Shown here: in pieces, positions 52,435 through 63,812 of the stretch
Layout of the letters: each line of letters starts with the position of its first letter
How positions within the stretch are numbered: the stretch's first letter is position 1
Assembly: GCA_001917125.1 (NCBI GenBank)
Contig: MNTU01000039.1
Location: forward strand, 79,149-143,148
DNA length: 64,000 nt
Direction of reading: 5' to 3'
Origin: Azospirillum sp. 47_25
GTDB lineage: Bacteria; Pseudomonadota; Alphaproteobacteria; RF32; CAG-239
Made by a program: the position numbers and the translations under genes
The notes under the pieces: generated by a model
Told to the model about the DNA's origin: nothing
Seen by the model: only the letters and a program-made list of their open reading frames with translations
Databases searched by the model: none

Positions 52435-52689
52435 TCAGACCAAATGTTCCTGCGGCACTTCGCGGCAGATTTTGGCAATTCTTTCTTTTCTTTTTTCGTT
52501 TTCTTCCAGTCTTTTTTTCCAGCGTCTGATTTCCAACCGATCCTGAAACTCCATAAGTCGGGGAAGGGTTGCAAAGATACCGGAGAAAAAAACAATCATA
52601 ATTGCCAAAGCGGCGGCAATTTTGATGTTAGCGGCAGCAATAACCGCAAAAGCAGCAACAGCCGTCAAAGGCAGAAGAATTTTTTTCAT
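52435..52689 (-). CDS. Small membrane protein with charged tail
   Basis: 84 aa. A hydrophobic N-terminal half with two helices (ILLPLTAVAAFAVIAAANIKIAAALAIMIVFF is quoted here only in part: LLPLTAVAAFAVIAA) is followed by a strongly charged helix with many Arg, Lys and Glu (RRWKKRLEENEKRKERIAK). The ATG has no ribosome site. Not recognised. Confidence 0.6.
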   Translation of the reverse strand: MKKILLPLTAVAAFAVIAAANIKIAAALAIMIVFFSGIFATLPRLMEFQDRLEIRRWKKRLEENEKRKERIAKICREVPQEHLV

Positions 52690-52708
52690 GATACTTAGAT
52701 TTTAAGGG

Positions 52709-52921
52709 TTATTTACTTAATTTTTGATAGATTCCGATCGGCACGACAACCGTACCGATGATGAGAGCCATCGTTATCAGTGATAAGATGATGATTGCCG
52801 CAAAATTCCACGGATAAGCAAACACCTTGTCACCTAAAAATTTGATGATTTCCCAACCGCCGTTGTATATAATCAGAGCGGCAACCGCAGCAATGACTGC
52901 AGCAAAAATTTTCTTTTCCAT
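52709..52921 (-). CDS. Small two-helix membrane protein
   Basis: 70 aa with two hydrophobic helices (VIAAVAALIIYNGG and FAAIIILSLITMALIIGTVVV) and little else. The leader is AAAAAAAATATAAAG with no ribosome site. It is the first of three adjacent small membrane genes on this strand. Function unknown. Confidence 0.6.
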   Translation of the reverse strand: MEKKIFAAVIAAVAALIIYNGGWEIIKFLGDKVFAYPWNFAAIIILSLITMALIIGTVVVPIGIYQKLSK

Positions 52922-53114
52922 CTTTATATTTTTTTTAATGTTAATATTCGGAAAGTTTCACCCTTAATTTAAGCCAAGAAAGCAGACATCATAATAGGTG
53001 AAATAATTTGTATCTGAAAAACATCATAACACAGTTTTCCGTCAGACACAATAGACAAAAATATTTTTTTCTCTAAAATAAGCGGTCATAAGCGGACAAG
53101 TGCGAAAAATCTTA

Positions 53115-53142
53115 TTGACAAAGCCGTCAAAAACTGTATATT
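53115..53142 (+). promoter_or_regulatory. Promoter of rpmG
   Basis: TTGACA (53115-53120), a 16-base spacer and TATATT (53137-53142), the same form as the rplM promoter. Confidence 0.78.
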
Positions 53143-53188
53143 ACGCCTAAATGTTTTGATATAACCTAATTTTAAAGAGTATAAAATC

Positions 53189-53356
53189 ATGGCAAAAGCA
53201 ATTAAAGTTAAAGTAAAATTGGAAAGCACTGCCGGTACCGGTACCTTTTATCTTGCTGAAAAAAATCCGCGGACTCATCCGGAAAAACTGACTTTGAAAA
53301 AATATGACAAGAAGTCCAAAAAACACGAAGAGTTCGTTGAAAAGAAATTAAAGTAA
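53189..53356 (+). CDS. rpmG: 50S ribosomal protein L33
   Basis: 55 aa, the full length of L33. MAKAIKVKVKLESTAGTG, then FYLAEKNPRTHPEKLTLKKYDK. It lacks the four zinc-binding Cys, so it is the Cys-free form that does not depend on zinc. Very short, so easily missed. Own promoter and terminator. Confidence 0.93.
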   Translation: MAKAIKVKVKLESTAGTGTFYLAEKNPRTHPEKLTLKKYDKKSKKHEEFVEKKLK

Positions 53357-53381
53357 TTTTCTTTTGTTTCAGGAAAGAATT

Positions 53382-53409
53382 AAAAGAGGCGCCGTCGGAC
53401 GCCTCTTTT
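53382..53409. terminator. Bidirectional terminator between rpmG and xerC
   Basis: AAAAGAGGCG, loop CCGTCGGA, CGCCTCTTTT. Confidence 0.88.
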
Positions 53410-53420
53410 CTTTTGCGCTT

Positions 53421-54368
53421 TCAGCTTGCGGACGAGCTTAACAGTCCCGCTTTGTCATATTCTTTCTTAAGGGTTTCAATCTGAACATCGGTATAGCGCT
53501 GGGTCGTGGTCAGGGACGCATGGCCTAACAATTCCTGAATTGAGCGCAGGTCGGTCCCTTCAGCCAGCAGGTGGGTTGCAAAAGAATGCCGCAGGGCATG
53601 GGGAGTCAAATTGTCAGGTAAGCCCAGATAAGCCCGGATTTTTTGCATCTGCCGCTGAATAATTCGCGGAACGAGCCTGTCGCCGCGGGCACCTAAAAAT
53701 AACGGTTCCCCTTGTTTCGGCTGATACGGGCATTCTGCCAGATATTTATTGATATTTTCAACAACGACAGGCAATAAAGGCACAATTCTTTCTTTGTTAC
53801 CCTTACCTTTGATACGCAGAAAATCGTTGTTGCCGATATCTCCCACATTCAGGGACAGGGCCTCGGAAATACGCAGTCCGCAGCCATAAAGCAGCGTGAA
53901 AATCGCCGTATCCCGCAGGCCCTGCCATGAATTGGAAGCCAGATTCTGCGCCTCGTCAATCACGTTAAATGTATCGTTCACTTCCAGAGCTTTCGGAAGA
54001 ACTTTTGCCCGCCGCGGCGTTCTGATGACGGATAAAGCCGGATTCCTGAGAATATCATATCGGGCCAGCCATTTGAAAAAGTTTTTCAGGGTTGAGAGCT
54101 CGCGCGCCAGGGACGATTTGTCAATATGCCGTGTGGCCCTTTGGCTCAAATAGGCTCTGAAATCGCGCACTTCTAATTTTGCCAGGTCGGCAGTCTCCGG
54201 AACCTTGCCCAGATGTTCGGCCGCGAAGTCAAAAAAACCGGACAAATCGCGCGAATAAGCATCTAACGTATGCGGCGAATAGCGCCGTTCGTTCAACAGC
54301 CAGCTCTGCCACTGAGCAATCAGTTGTTTGATTTCTCTGGAAGCGTTATATTTTATTTCGCTCTTCAT
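53421..54368 (-). CDS. xerC: Tyrosine recombinase XerC
   Basis: 315 aa. Resolves chromosome dimers with XerD at dif. N-terminal SAM-like core-binding domain (RRYSPHTLDAYSRDL), then the catalytic set: Arg in YGCGLRISEALSLN, the Lys region in IKGKGNKERIVPL, HALRHSFATHLLAEG, GHASLTTTQRYTDV with the Tyr nucleophile. Position beside priA is the alphaproteobacterial arrangement, which supports XerC over XerD. Confidence 0.9.
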   Translation of the reverse strand: MKSEIKYNASREIKQLIAQWQSWLLNERRYSPHTLDAYSRDLSGFFDFAAEHLGKVPETADLAKLEVRDFRAYLSQRATRHIDKSSLARELSTLKNFFKWLARYDILRNPALSVIRTPRRAKVLPKALEVNDTFNVIDEAQNLASNSWQGLRDTAIFTLLYGCGLRISEALSLNVGDIGNNDFLRIKGKGNKERIVPLLPVVVENINKYLAECPYQPKQGEPLFLGARGDRLVPRIIQRQMQKIRAYLGLPDNLTPHALRHSFATHLLAEGTDLRSIQELLGHASLTTTQRYTDVQIETLKKEYDKAGLLSSSAS

Positions 54369-54557
54369 TTTATTATCCTCTTTAAAATTTTACCCCTTAT
54401 TCTTTAATATTCCGTATATACGATTCCGCCGTTTTTTTTTGTGGGGATAATGCGGGGCAGGGGGTTTAATTTTGCCGCCGCTGCTTTATGATAAAACGGA
54501 AATTTGCTTTCGGCGGCCGGTGCCCCGGAACAGCTTCAGCCCGAACCCAGGAGAAAA

Positions 54558-56735
54558 ATGACTTCAATTATCGGCGTCATGCTGCCGCTGCCTTTTAACG
54601 AGCCTTTTGATTACAAAACCGAAACGGAGCTTCCGCTCGGCACGCTTGTCCGCGTTCCCTGGGGACGGGAGGAGCAGATCGGCGTTGTCTGGAAACACGG
54701 GCGTTCTTCCGAATTGCCGGAAAACAAGATTAAACCGATAATCGAAAAGCTTGACTTTCCGCCTCTTTCCAAAAACTTAATCCAGTTTGTTAAATTTGTG
54801 GCCGAATATAATTTGGCTTTTGTCGGTTTGGTGCTGAAAATGGTTATCAGCGTGCGCGCCGTCTTTGACGACAACCAAACCGAAACGCTTTATACCCTGA
54901 GCGGCAAAACTCTGGCTGAAGCCAAATTGAAAAATTCCGATGCCCGTTGGCATGTTATGGACTTGCTCAGACATGCGCCTTACACCCGCAAAGAAATCTG
55001 TCGGGGAGCCGGGGTCGGGCTGAGCGTGGTAAATACACTGATAACCGCAGGGATTTTGAAACCGATTGTCCGCCCGAAAAAGAAGTATTATGCCGAGCCT
55101 AAGGGGAGCTTTTCCAAAGTGGCCCTGACCCCCGAGCAGGAAACCGCTGCCGCCGAACTGGTACGCAAAGTCGGTAATGGCTTTTCGGTAACTCTCCTGG
55201 ACGGCGTTACCGGTTCCGGCAAAACCGAAGTCTATTTTGAAGCGGTCGCCCGTGCCTTGGAATTGGGACGGCAGGTTTTGATTCTGGTGCCGGAAATTGC
55301 GTTAACCACCCAATGGCTGGGGCGGTTTGAAAAACGGTTCGGCGTCAAACCGGCCTGCTGGCATTCCGGTTTGGGACAGCGGGAACGGATAGACACATGG
55401 AAAGCCGTGTCCGAGGGGCGGGTAAAGGTAATTGTCGGTGCCCGCTCGGCGCTGTTTCTGCCTTATCCCGATTTGGGACTGATGGTTATCGATGAAAGCC
55501 ATGACCACTCTTTCAAGCAGGAAGATGTCGTTAATTACCAGGGGAGGGATATGGCGGTCGTTCGCGCTAAGTTGGAACAGTTTCCGCTGATTCTCTCAAC
55601 CGCAACGCCCGACTTGGAAACCGTCTGTAATGTGGAAGACGGCAAATATGACTGCGTGCGCCTGACCAGCCGCTATGCTTCTGCCGTGATGCCCGATATT
55701 AAAGTGATTGATTTGAAAAAGGATAAGCCGCAGAAAGGCTCCTGGGGTGTTTCCTGGCTGGCGCCGACTTTAGTGGACGCTCTTAAAGTAAATCTTGAAA
55801 AAAACGAACAGTCGATGCTGTTTCTCAATCGCCGCGGTTATGCTCCGCTGACAATCTGCCGCGATTGCGGGCACCGCATCCAGTGCCCCAATTGTACGGC
55901 CTGGCTGACCGAGCATCGCAGCAGCGGCCGTCTGATTTGCCATCATTGCGGTTATTCCATGCCGATTCCCAAAGAATGCCCCGAATGCCATTCCGAAGAC
56001 GGTCTGACGGCCTGCGGTCCCGGGGTGGAACGCATTGCCGAAGAGGTCTCCAAACGTTTCCCCGATGCGCGCCTCGCCGTCATTTCCAGCGATATTACTT
56101 CTTCGCTGGCTGAGGTTTCCGCCGTATTTGAGCGGATGGAGAAAGGCGAAGTGGATATTTTAATCGGTACGCAGATTCTCGCCAAGGGACACCATTTCCC
56201 GAGTCTGACTCTGGTTGGCATCGTCGATGCCGATTTGGGGCTGATGGGCAGCGACTTGCGGGCTACCGAACAGACGTATCAGCTTTTGTCGCAGGTTTCC
56301 GGCCGCGCCGGCCGTGCCGAAAAAAAAGGGACCGTCTATCTGCAGACGCTTTATCCCGACAATGCCGTACTCAAGGCGCTGCTCGCAAATGATCGCAATC
56401 AGTTTCTGGATTTGGAAAAACAGAGCCGGAGAATTTTGCGTATGCCTCCGTTCGGAAAACTGGCAGCCGTCATCGTTTCCGGCGCCAACCGTGATGCCGC
56501 GGAAAAAGTAGCCGTTTGGCTAGGGCAAACGGCGCCCAACAACGATTATATATCTACATTGGGACCTGCTCCGGCGCCAATCTATATGCTGCGGGGAAAA
56601 TACCGCTACCGGCTGCTGCTGAAGACGGCAAAAAACATTAAAATTCAGGAGGTTTTGCGTGAGTGGCTGCGCAAAATTTCTTGTCCGTCAAATGTACGTG
56701 TGGAGATAGACGTTGACCCTTACAGTTTTATGTAG
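54558..56735 (+). CDS. priA: Primosomal protein N' (PriA helicase)
   Basis: 725 aa from the ATG at 54558 after AGGAG. Restarts stalled replication forks. Walker A GVTGSGKTEVYFEA, DEAH-type box VIDESHDHSFKQE, the zinc-binding Cys cluster from CRDCGHRIQCPNC to CHHCGYSMPIPKECPEC, and helicase motifs GTQILAKGHHFP and SQVSGRAGRAEKKG. Next to atpHAGDC, the alphaproteobacterial order. Confidence 0.95.
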   Translation: MTSIIGVMLPLPFNEPFDYKTETELPLGTLVRVPWGREEQIGVVWKHGRSSELPENKIKPIIEKLDFPPLSKNLIQFVKFVAEYNLAFVGLVLKMVISVRAVFDDNQTETLYTLSGKTLAEAKLKNSDARWHVMDLLRHAPYTRKEICRGAGVGLSVVNTLITAGILKPIVRPKKKYYAEPKGSFSKVALTPEQETAAAELVRKVGNGFSVTLLDGVTGSGKTEVYFEAVARALELGRQVLILVPEIALTTQWLGRFEKRFGVKPACWHSGLGQRERIDTWKAVSEGRVKVIVGARSALFLPYPDLGLMVIDESHDHSFKQEDVVNYQGRDMAVVRAKLEQFPLILSTATPDLETVCNVEDGKYDCVRLTSRYASAVMPDIKVIDLKKDKPQKGSWGVSWLAPTLVDALKVNLEKNEQSMLFLNRRGYAPLTICRDCGHRIQCPNCTAWLTEHRSSGRLICHHCGYSMPIPKECPECHSEDGLTACGPGVERIAEEVSKRFPDARLAVISSDITSSLAEVSAVFERMEKGEVDILIGTQILAKGHHFPSLTLVGIVDADLGLMGSDLRATEQTYQLLSQVSGRAGRAEKKGTVYLQTLYPDNAVLKALLANDRNQFLDLEKQSRRILRMPPFGKLAAVIVSGANRDAAEKVAVWLGQTAPNNDYISTLGPAPAPIYMLRGKYRYRLLLKTAKNIKIQEVLREWLRKISCPSNVRVEIDVDPYSFM

Positions 56736-56803
56736 AAAATTAATAAATTAGAAAGATTTACCGCTTATGATAACGACAATTGTAAATAATTGACGAGAAT
56801 ACC

Positions 56804-57358
56804 GTGAAGAAGATTTCAAAAGCTAAAATAATTTCAACTTATGCCGCTGCGCTTTACGGCGCTGCCGAAGAAAAAAAAGCCGTGGCAAAAGTTCTGGAAG
56901 ATATCAGGCAATTGGTCGTCATTCTCCGGGAGGACGGCTCAATCGTCAAATATCTGGCTAATCCGGTTTGGAACTTGGATTCTAAACGCGAGGCTCTGTC
57001 CGAAGTTGCCCGCAAACTTAAGCTGGATAAAGAAACGCTTAACTGTCTGGATATCGTGGCCGCAAACGGCCGCTTCGGCGAACTGTTGCCGATATTGGAA
57101 GAATTTCAGCATATCTGGTATCGTAAAAACGGCTACGTCGAAGCCAGTGTGCAGAGTGCTCAAGCCCTGAGCAATGCGCAGGAAAAAAGTTTAACCGCCA
57201 ATCTGGAAAAAATGCTTTCCAAAAAAGTGGTTGTCAACTATGAGATTTGTCCGGAAATTCTGGGCGGATTAATTGTAAAGTTTGGTTCTTCCATGATTGA
57301 CGATTCAATTCGTGGAAAATTAAATCGTTTGGAAATTATGATGAAAGGTGGACAATAA
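56804..57358 (+). CDS. atpH: ATP synthase F1 subunit delta
   Basis: 184 aa with a GTG start at 56804. Part of the peripheral stalk linking F1 to Fo. The N-terminal helical bundle ([20 protein letters not shown]) and the C-terminal [23 protein letters not shown] strand are diagnostic. The first gene of the F1 operon; its TAA overlaps atpA as TAATG. The Fo genes are elsewhere, as is usual in this class. Confidence 0.94.
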   Translation: MKKISKAKIISTYAAALYGAAEEKKAVAKVLEDIRQLVVILREDGSIVKYLANPVWNLDSKREALSEVARKLKLDKETLNCLDIVAANGRFGELLPILEEFQHIWYRKNGYVEASVQSAQALSNAQEKSLTANLEKMLSKKVVVNYEICPEILGGLIVKFGSSMIDDSIRGKLNRLEIMMKGGQ

Positions 57359-58908
57359 TGTCTGTACATGCAAGCGAAATATCCTCTATCATCAAAGATA
57401 AAATCGCAAATGCCGATGTCGAGGTTGACGTCTCCGAAGTCGGCCGCGTTTTGTCGGTTGGTGATGGTATTGCCCATGTTTACGGCCTCGATAAAGTTCA
57501 GTCAAATGAACTGGTTGAATTCGAAAGCGGCGTTAAGGGAATGGCCCTTAACCTCGAAGAAGACAACGTCGGTGTCGTTATTTTCGGCTCGGATGAGTCC
57601 ATTAAGGAAGGCGATATCGTAAAACGTACCGATAAAATTGTGAGCGTGCCGGTGGGCAAAGGGCTGCTGGGGCGGGTTGTTGATGCGCTGGGTGAGCCGA
57701 TTGACGGCAAAGGCCCGGTTAAAGCAACCGAATACAGCAACTCCGAAGTCAAAGCTCCGGGGATTATTCCGCGGCGCAGCGTGCATGAACCGATGCAAAC
57801 CGGATTGAAAGTGGTCGATGCTCTGATTCCGATTGGCCGCGGTCAGCGCGAATTAATCATCGGTGACCGTCAGACCGGTAAAACCGCTATCATTCTTGAT
57901 ACGATTCTCAATCAAAAACACATTAACGACCAGGCAAAGTCCGAAAAGGAAAAAATGTACTGCATTTATGTTGCCGTCGGTCAGAAACGTTCAACCGTTG
58001 CTCAGGTGGTTAAAACCTTGAAAGACAACGGAGCTCTGGATTATACCATCGTTGTTGCCGCAACGGCTTCCGATCCGGCGCCAATGCAGTTTATTGCGCC
58101 GTATTCCGGCTGCGCCATGGGCGAATATTTCCGTGATAACGGCATGCATGCCACAATTTTTTATGATGACCTGTCCAAACAGGCAACGGCATACCGTCAG
58201 ATGTCTTTGCTGCTCCGTCGTCCGCCTGGGCGTGAAGCTTATCCCGGCGACGTCTTCTATCTGCATTCCCGTCTGTTGGAGCGTGCGGCGAAGATGAACG
58301 ATGATGAAGGAGCCGGTTCTCTGACTGCGCTGCCGGTTATCGAAACGCAGGCCGGCGATGTTTCCGCTTATATTCCGACCAACGTTATTTCAATTACCGA
58401 CGGTCAGATATTCTTGGAAACCAGTCTGTTCTATCAGGGCGTCCGCCCGGCGGTAAATGTCGGTATCTCCGTCAGCCGCGTCGGCTCGGCCGCTCAAATT
58501 AAGGCAATGAAACAGGTTGCCGGCAAAATTAAACTCGAATTGGCACAGTATCGCGAAATGGCTTCTTTTGCCCAGTTTGCTTCAGACCTTGATCCCGCGA
58601 CCAAGCAGCTGCTGTCACGCGGCGAACGCCTGACCGAACTGCTGAAACAGCCTGTTTATCATCCGATGCCGGTTGCCGAAGAAGTTATCGCTATTTTCGC
58701 CGGTGTCCGCGGATATTTGGATAAGCTGCCTCTGACTGAAATTAAACCTTTCGAGCAGAAAGCGCTGACCGCAGTCAAGGCTAATCATCCTGAATTCCTC
58801 GAGCAGATTCGTGACGAAAAGGTTATTTCCGACGAACTGGATAAGAAATTGACCGAATTTTACGACAGTTTCTTAGCCGAATACATTAGTGAAGAAAAAG
58901 CAGCATAA
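57358..58908 (+). CDS. atpA: ATP synthase F1 subunit alpha
   Basis: 516 aa. Regulatory nucleotide-binding subunit. P-loop [43 protein letters not shown], with the conserved visiting Arg in the last. Length normal. Coupled to atpH. Confidence 0.97.
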   Translation: MSVHASEISSIIKDKIANADVEVDVSEVGRVLSVGDGIAHVYGLDKVQSNELVEFESGVKGMALNLEEDNVGVVIFGSDESIKEGDIVKRTDKIVSVPVGKGLLGRVVDALGEPIDGKGPVKATEYSNSEVKAPGIIPRRSVHEPMQTGLKVVDALIPIGRGQRELIIGDRQTGKTAIILDTILNQKHINDQAKSEKEKMYCIYVAVGQKRSTVAQVVKTLKDNGALDYTIVVAATASDPAPMQFIAPYSGCAMGEYFRDNGMHATIFYDDLSKQATAYRQMSLLLRRPPGREAYPGDVFYLHSRLLERAAKMNDDEGAGSLTALPVIETQAGDVSAYIPTNVISITDGQIFLETSLFYQGVRPAVNVGISVSRVGSAAQIKAMKQVAGKIKLELAQYREMASFAQFASDLDPATKQLLSRGERLTELLKQPVYHPMPVAEEVIAIFAGVRGYLDKLPLTEIKPFEQKALTAVKANHPEFLEQIRDEKVISDELDKKLTEFYDSFLAEYISEEKAA

Positions 58909-58917
58909 GGAAGAACT

Positions 58918-59829
58918 ATGGCCGGTTTAAAAGAGTTAAGAACTCGTATTGAAACCATCAAGTCAACACAGAAAATCACTTCGGCAATGAAGATGGTTGC
59001 TGCTTCCAGTCTGCGTAAAGCTCAAGGCCTGATTGCTTCCAGCGTTCCTTATCGCGAAAACATTCTTTCTCCGCTGGAGAATGTTGTTTCCGAGTTCCGG
59101 ACGCTGGAGCAAAACGGCACTTTCGTCAAATGGCCGCGGATGATTGCCGGTTCTGAAAATGACCGGACTTATCTTCTGCTGGTCTTTACCTCCGATCGCG
59201 GTCTTTGCGGAAACTTCAATGCCTCGGTAGCCAAAGTGGCGGCCCGGCGCATCGAAGAACTGCAAAACGCCGGCAAAGAGGTTAAAGTCGCCTGTATCGG
59301 GCGCAAAGGATATTCTATCCTCAAACGCCGCTATGCTGCCAACATTGTCCGCGATATCGACGGCATTGCCAAAAAAGGTGCCCGTTATGATGAAAGCGCT
59401 GTCATTGCCAATTACGCTTATGATGATTTCATGATGCGCAATATTGATGTCTGTGAGGCTGTTTACAGCGAATTCCATTCGGCAATCAACCGGGAAATTG
59501 TCGTCAAGCAGCTTTTGCCGCTTCGCTTTTCCGAGCGCGCGGAAGCAGGGACGGAACCGGTTTTGGTCAATGGTGCCGCTTATGAATATGAACCGTATAA
59601 AATGGAAGTTCTGGGGCAGTCTCTGCCGCTGTTGTATAAAGCTTCCGTTTTTGAGGCAATTATCCACTCTCAGGCATCCGAACACGGCGCGCGTATGACC
59701 TCTATGGATAATGCGACCCGTAATGCCAAAGACATGATTTCCCGCCTGACGCTGAAATATAACCGGATGCGTCAGACCAACATTACGACCGAATTAATCG
59801 AAATTATTGCCGGTGCGGAAGCACTGTAA
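58918..59829 (+). CDS. atpG: ATP synthase F1 subunit gamma
   Basis: 303 aa, slightly longer than usual. Rotor shaft. LKELRTRIETIKSTQKITSAMKMVAASSLRKAQ at the N-terminus (first half quoted), LLVFTSDRGLCGNFNAS, and the C-terminal helix MDNATRNAKDMISRLTLKYN. AAGGAAG precedes the ATG by a few bases. Confidence 0.96.
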   Translation: MAGLKELRTRIETIKSTQKITSAMKMVAASSLRKAQGLIASSVPYRENILSPLENVVSEFRTLEQNGTFVKWPRMIAGSENDRTYLLLVFTSDRGLCGNFNASVAKVAARRIEELQNAGKEVKVACIGRKGYSILKRRYAANIVRDIDGIAKKGARYDESAVIANYAYDDFMMRNIDVCEAVYSEFHSAINREIVVKQLLPLRFSERAEAGTEPVLVNGAAYEYEPYKMEVLGQSLPLLYKASVFEAIIHSQASEHGARMTSMDNATRNAKDMISRLTLKYNRMRQTNITTELIEIIAGAEAL

Positions 59830-59835
59830 CTCTAG

Positions 59836-61446
<1,611 letters not shown>

Positions 61447-61460
61447 CAGGAATATAAGTT

Positions 61461-61859
61461 ATGGAAAAACATGTACGTCTGAAGATATTTACCCCGGATA
61501 AAGTTTATAAGGAACAGGATGTCCGCCGGGTGGTTGTTCCGGGAGCGGACGGTGACCTTACCGTTCTGCCGGAACGCGCACCGACGGTAATGGTGTTGAC
61601 AAACGGCTATGTTCGGGTTTTGGATGAACATGACGGCATAACGGATAAATATTTCATCCGTGGCGGCATTGCCAATATTGCCGACGATATTTGCGCCATT
61701 TCAACCGAGGGCGTTGTCTCTGAGGACGATATCAGCAAATACGGCATCATCAATTATGTCAGCTGGCGGGCAAACCGCAAACGCAAGCGTGAAGTCGTCC
61801 GGCGCTATAACCGGAAGATGTCTCGGGTAGACGAACAGCTGAAAAACTTGAAGAAGTAA
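61461..61859 (+). CDS. atpC: ATP synthase F1 subunit epsilon
   Basis: 132 aa. Central-stalk subunit that inhibits ATP hydrolysis. The N-terminal beta sandwich has VVVPGADGDLTVLPERAPTV and YFIRGGIANI; the C-terminal hairpin is very basic (RANRKRKREVVRRYNRKM) and shorter than the classic two-helix arm. Last gene of the operon, followed by a terminator. Confidence 0.93.
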   Translation: MEKHVRLKIFTPDKVYKEQDVRRVVVPGADGDLTVLPERAPTVMVLTNGYVRVLDEHDGITDKYFIRGGIANIADDICAISTEGVVSEDDISKYGIINYVSWRANRKRKREVVRRYNRKMSRVDEQLKNLKK

Positions 61860-61860
61860 A

Positions 61861-61887
61861 AAAAGCCCCTCTTTGGAGGGGCTTTTT
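61861..61887 (+). terminator. Terminator of the atp operon
   Basis: AAAGCCCCTC, loop TTTG, GAGGGGCTTTTT. Confidence 0.9.
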
Positions 61888-61952
61888 ATCTCTTGATTTT
61901 GGGGCCGTTGCCTCTTACATATAAAAGACAAAACGTAAAAAGGAGAAGGTAA

Positions 61953-62468
61953 ATGGATTTTAGAGAAGGACTGCGTACCCGCCGGTCTGTGCGGCAATAT
62001 ATTCCTAATCGTGATATTCCCGCCGATGACATCAGGGACATATTGGAAACAGCTATGCTGGCTCCTTCCGGGCGCAATAAACAGCCGTGGGAATTCATAG
62101 TGGTCAATGACAAGAGCAAGTTTCCCGAAATAACCCAAGCTCAGCCTTACTGCCGTTTTTTGGAAGAAGCGTCACTGGCGGTTATTGTCTGCGGCAACAC
62201 GGAAGAGGAGATGGCTCCCGGCGCTTGGATGGTTGATTGTGCCGCGGCAACCGAAAATCTGCTGCTGGCTTGCCATGCCAAAAAACTTGGCAGCTGCTGG
62301 TGCGGAATTTATCCGGACAAAGAGCGCATGGAAAACTTTATTCGTTTGTTTAATCTGCCGCCGCATATTAAGCCGCTGTCTTTGGTGGTTATCGGCTACC
62401 CGGCGGCGGAACCGCGGCAGCCGGAAGATCGCTTTAAACAACAGAAAATCCATATGAACAGTTGGTAA
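61953..62468 (+). CDS. Nitroreductase-family FMN oxidoreductase
   Basis: 171 aa. The FMN-binding RTRRSVRQY and MLAPSGRNKQPWEFIVV near the N-terminus, GCWCG-like LGSCWCGIYPD in the middle and VVIGYPAAEP near the end are family hallmarks. Reduces nitro compounds or quinones with NAD(P)H; the substrate cannot be read. AAGGAG precedes the ATG, and a terminator follows. Confidence 0.9.
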   Translation: MDFREGLRTRRSVRQYIPNRDIPADDIRDILETAMLAPSGRNKQPWEFIVVNDKSKFPEITQAQPYCRFLEEASLAVIVCGNTEEEMAPGAWMVDCAAATENLLLACHAKKLGSCWCGIYPDKERMENFIRLFNLPPHIKPLSLVVIGYPAAEPRQPEDRFKQQKIHMNSW

Positions 62469-62471
62469 AAA

Positions 62472-62497
62472 AAATCCCCGTTTCAAACGGGGATTTT
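62472..62497. terminator. Bidirectional terminator
   Basis: AAATCCCCGTTT, CA, AAACGGGGATTT with T-runs either side, between the nitroreductase gene and the convergent 62,512 gene. Confidence 0.88.
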
Positions 62498-62511
62498 TTA
62501 TGAATTTTCAC

Positions 62512-63078
62512 TCAAAAAGGCAAATCGTCATCGTCTCGTTCAGCGTTTGCCTTTCTTGTTTCGTAGGCTTCTTTTTTTTGATAATATTCCGGCGGAAAAT
62601 CTTTAACATATCGAACAATTCCGATGCAGTTACAGTTTTCGAAAAGAATCAGACTGTCGCAGTCAAGTTCAAAACCTTCCGCCAGTCTGATATAAGTCCG
62701 GACAATGATTTCGCCGTTTTCAAACCATTGGGGAAGAAAGCCTATTTTGTCTCCGTTCGGCATTTCTGCACCGGCATAATCACCGATAAAATTCATTTGT
62801 GGGATTAATCCGGTAACTTCCTCATAATAGGGAAGTTTATGCAGAAAATACTTTGCTCTGTCATCAAAACTCCCTGCTTCAGACATTGCTTTGTCCGATA
62901 AAAAACAAAAATCAACGGCATCCAGTTTTCCCTTGAAGATGATATCTTCCCAGGTTAAGGCTTCTGCTCGCGCCTCGCCCAAGTCATGCGGATGATTAAT
63001 GCCCTGCACAAAAATTTCTTTCCACTTCAGAACTTTTTCCTGAAAAGCCTGAAAGCCCAAATCGTCTTTAAAATTCAT
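62512..63078 (-). CDS. Hypothetical protein with SSB-like DDDLPF tail
   Basis: 188 aa. No domain recognised; it is soluble, acidic and has no signal peptide. The last residues, ERDDDDLPF, match the acidic tip of single-stranded DNA-binding protein (DDDIPF/DDDLPF), which docks many repair proteins. No OB-fold or other SSB feature is seen. The ATG has no ribosome site (leader AAAAAACTAACTTT), so it may have a foreign origin. Role unknown; binding to SSB partners is inference. Confidence 0.65.
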   Translation of the reverse strand: MNFKDDLGFQAFQEKVLKWKEIFVQGINHPHDLGEARAEALTWEDIIFKGKLDAVDFCFLSDKAMSEAGSFDDRAKYFLHKLPYYEEVTGLIPQMNFIGDYAGAEMPNGDKIGFLPQWFENGEIIVRTYIRLAEGFELDCDSLILFENCNCIGIVRYVKDFPPEYYQKKEAYETRKANAERDDDDLPF

Positions 63079-63210
63079 AAAGTTAGTTTTTTAGGTAAAT
63101 AATTCTCAATAATTTTTTATTGCCCAGACCTTAGCTTAAAAAACGAATTTGTCAACAAAGAAGTATAAATACAGCCGGCGCAGAGGCTATTCGGTACGGT
63201 TTAATAATTT

Positions 63211-63720
63211 CTAATATGTCGGTACCCACATGTATTTGATTTCTCCGTCTCCTGAAGTTACTTGGTAGGTCGATCCTTTTTTTACCGGATAACTCCATGT
63301 ATTAATGGTGTATTCTGTCTGGTCAGCAATTACTCTCACATTTTGTCCGTTAATGATAACTTTCACATTTGAATCCCATGATTTTGAACCTAAATAACGA
63401 TCATAGCCAATAATAAATCCATTAGTGGATGCCGTATATTGCTGTCCTTTATTTCTGGACTGAGCCCTGGAATAATCAGGCATGGCGGCAGTGACGATGT
63501 CGGCCTGCAGTTTGGCCAAAGCGTCGGCTTTTTTAGTGCAGTTAAAATAGGAGGTATTAAAGGGGCACTTCATCGGGGTGTTGACACAGTCGGAAGTGCT
63601 GCCGGTATAAGTATAGCCGAGAGAGGAGCACGATGGCTGAGCGCCGCAGGTCTGGGCATAAACATTGCCGACAATCGCCGAGGTTAAAATGCTCCCCGCC
63701 AGTAAAATTGATAGTTTCAT
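63211..63720 (-). CDS. Secreted Cys-module protein
   Basis: 169 aa from the ATG at 63720, preceded by AAGGAG. The signal peptide ends AIVGNVYAQ. The module TCGAQPSCSSLGYTYT, then KCPFNTSYFNC, matches that of the 28,785 gene (TCIQPPSC-GYTMT, KCPLDQSKMFC). The remainder is unrelated to DUF1566 and is beta-rich (TEYTINTWSYPVKKGSTYQVTSGDGEIKYMW). Extracytoplasmic; function unknown. Confidence 0.75.
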   Translation of the reverse strand: MKLSILLAGSILTSAIVGNVYAQTCGAQPSCSSLGYTYTGSTSDCVNTPMKCPFNTSYFNCTKKADALAKLQADIVTAAMPDYSRAQSRNKGQQYTASTNGFIIGYDRYLGSKSWDSNVKVIINGQNVRVIADQTEYTINTWSYPVKKGSTYQVTSGDGEIKYMWVPTY

Positions 63721-63812
63721 CTTCTTTCTCCTTAGTGTTAAATTTCTGTTCTTATCGTTGTTACCTGACATTTTCCTCTCCCTGTCGTTATCCCCGACAT
63801 TCTCTTCTTTTG

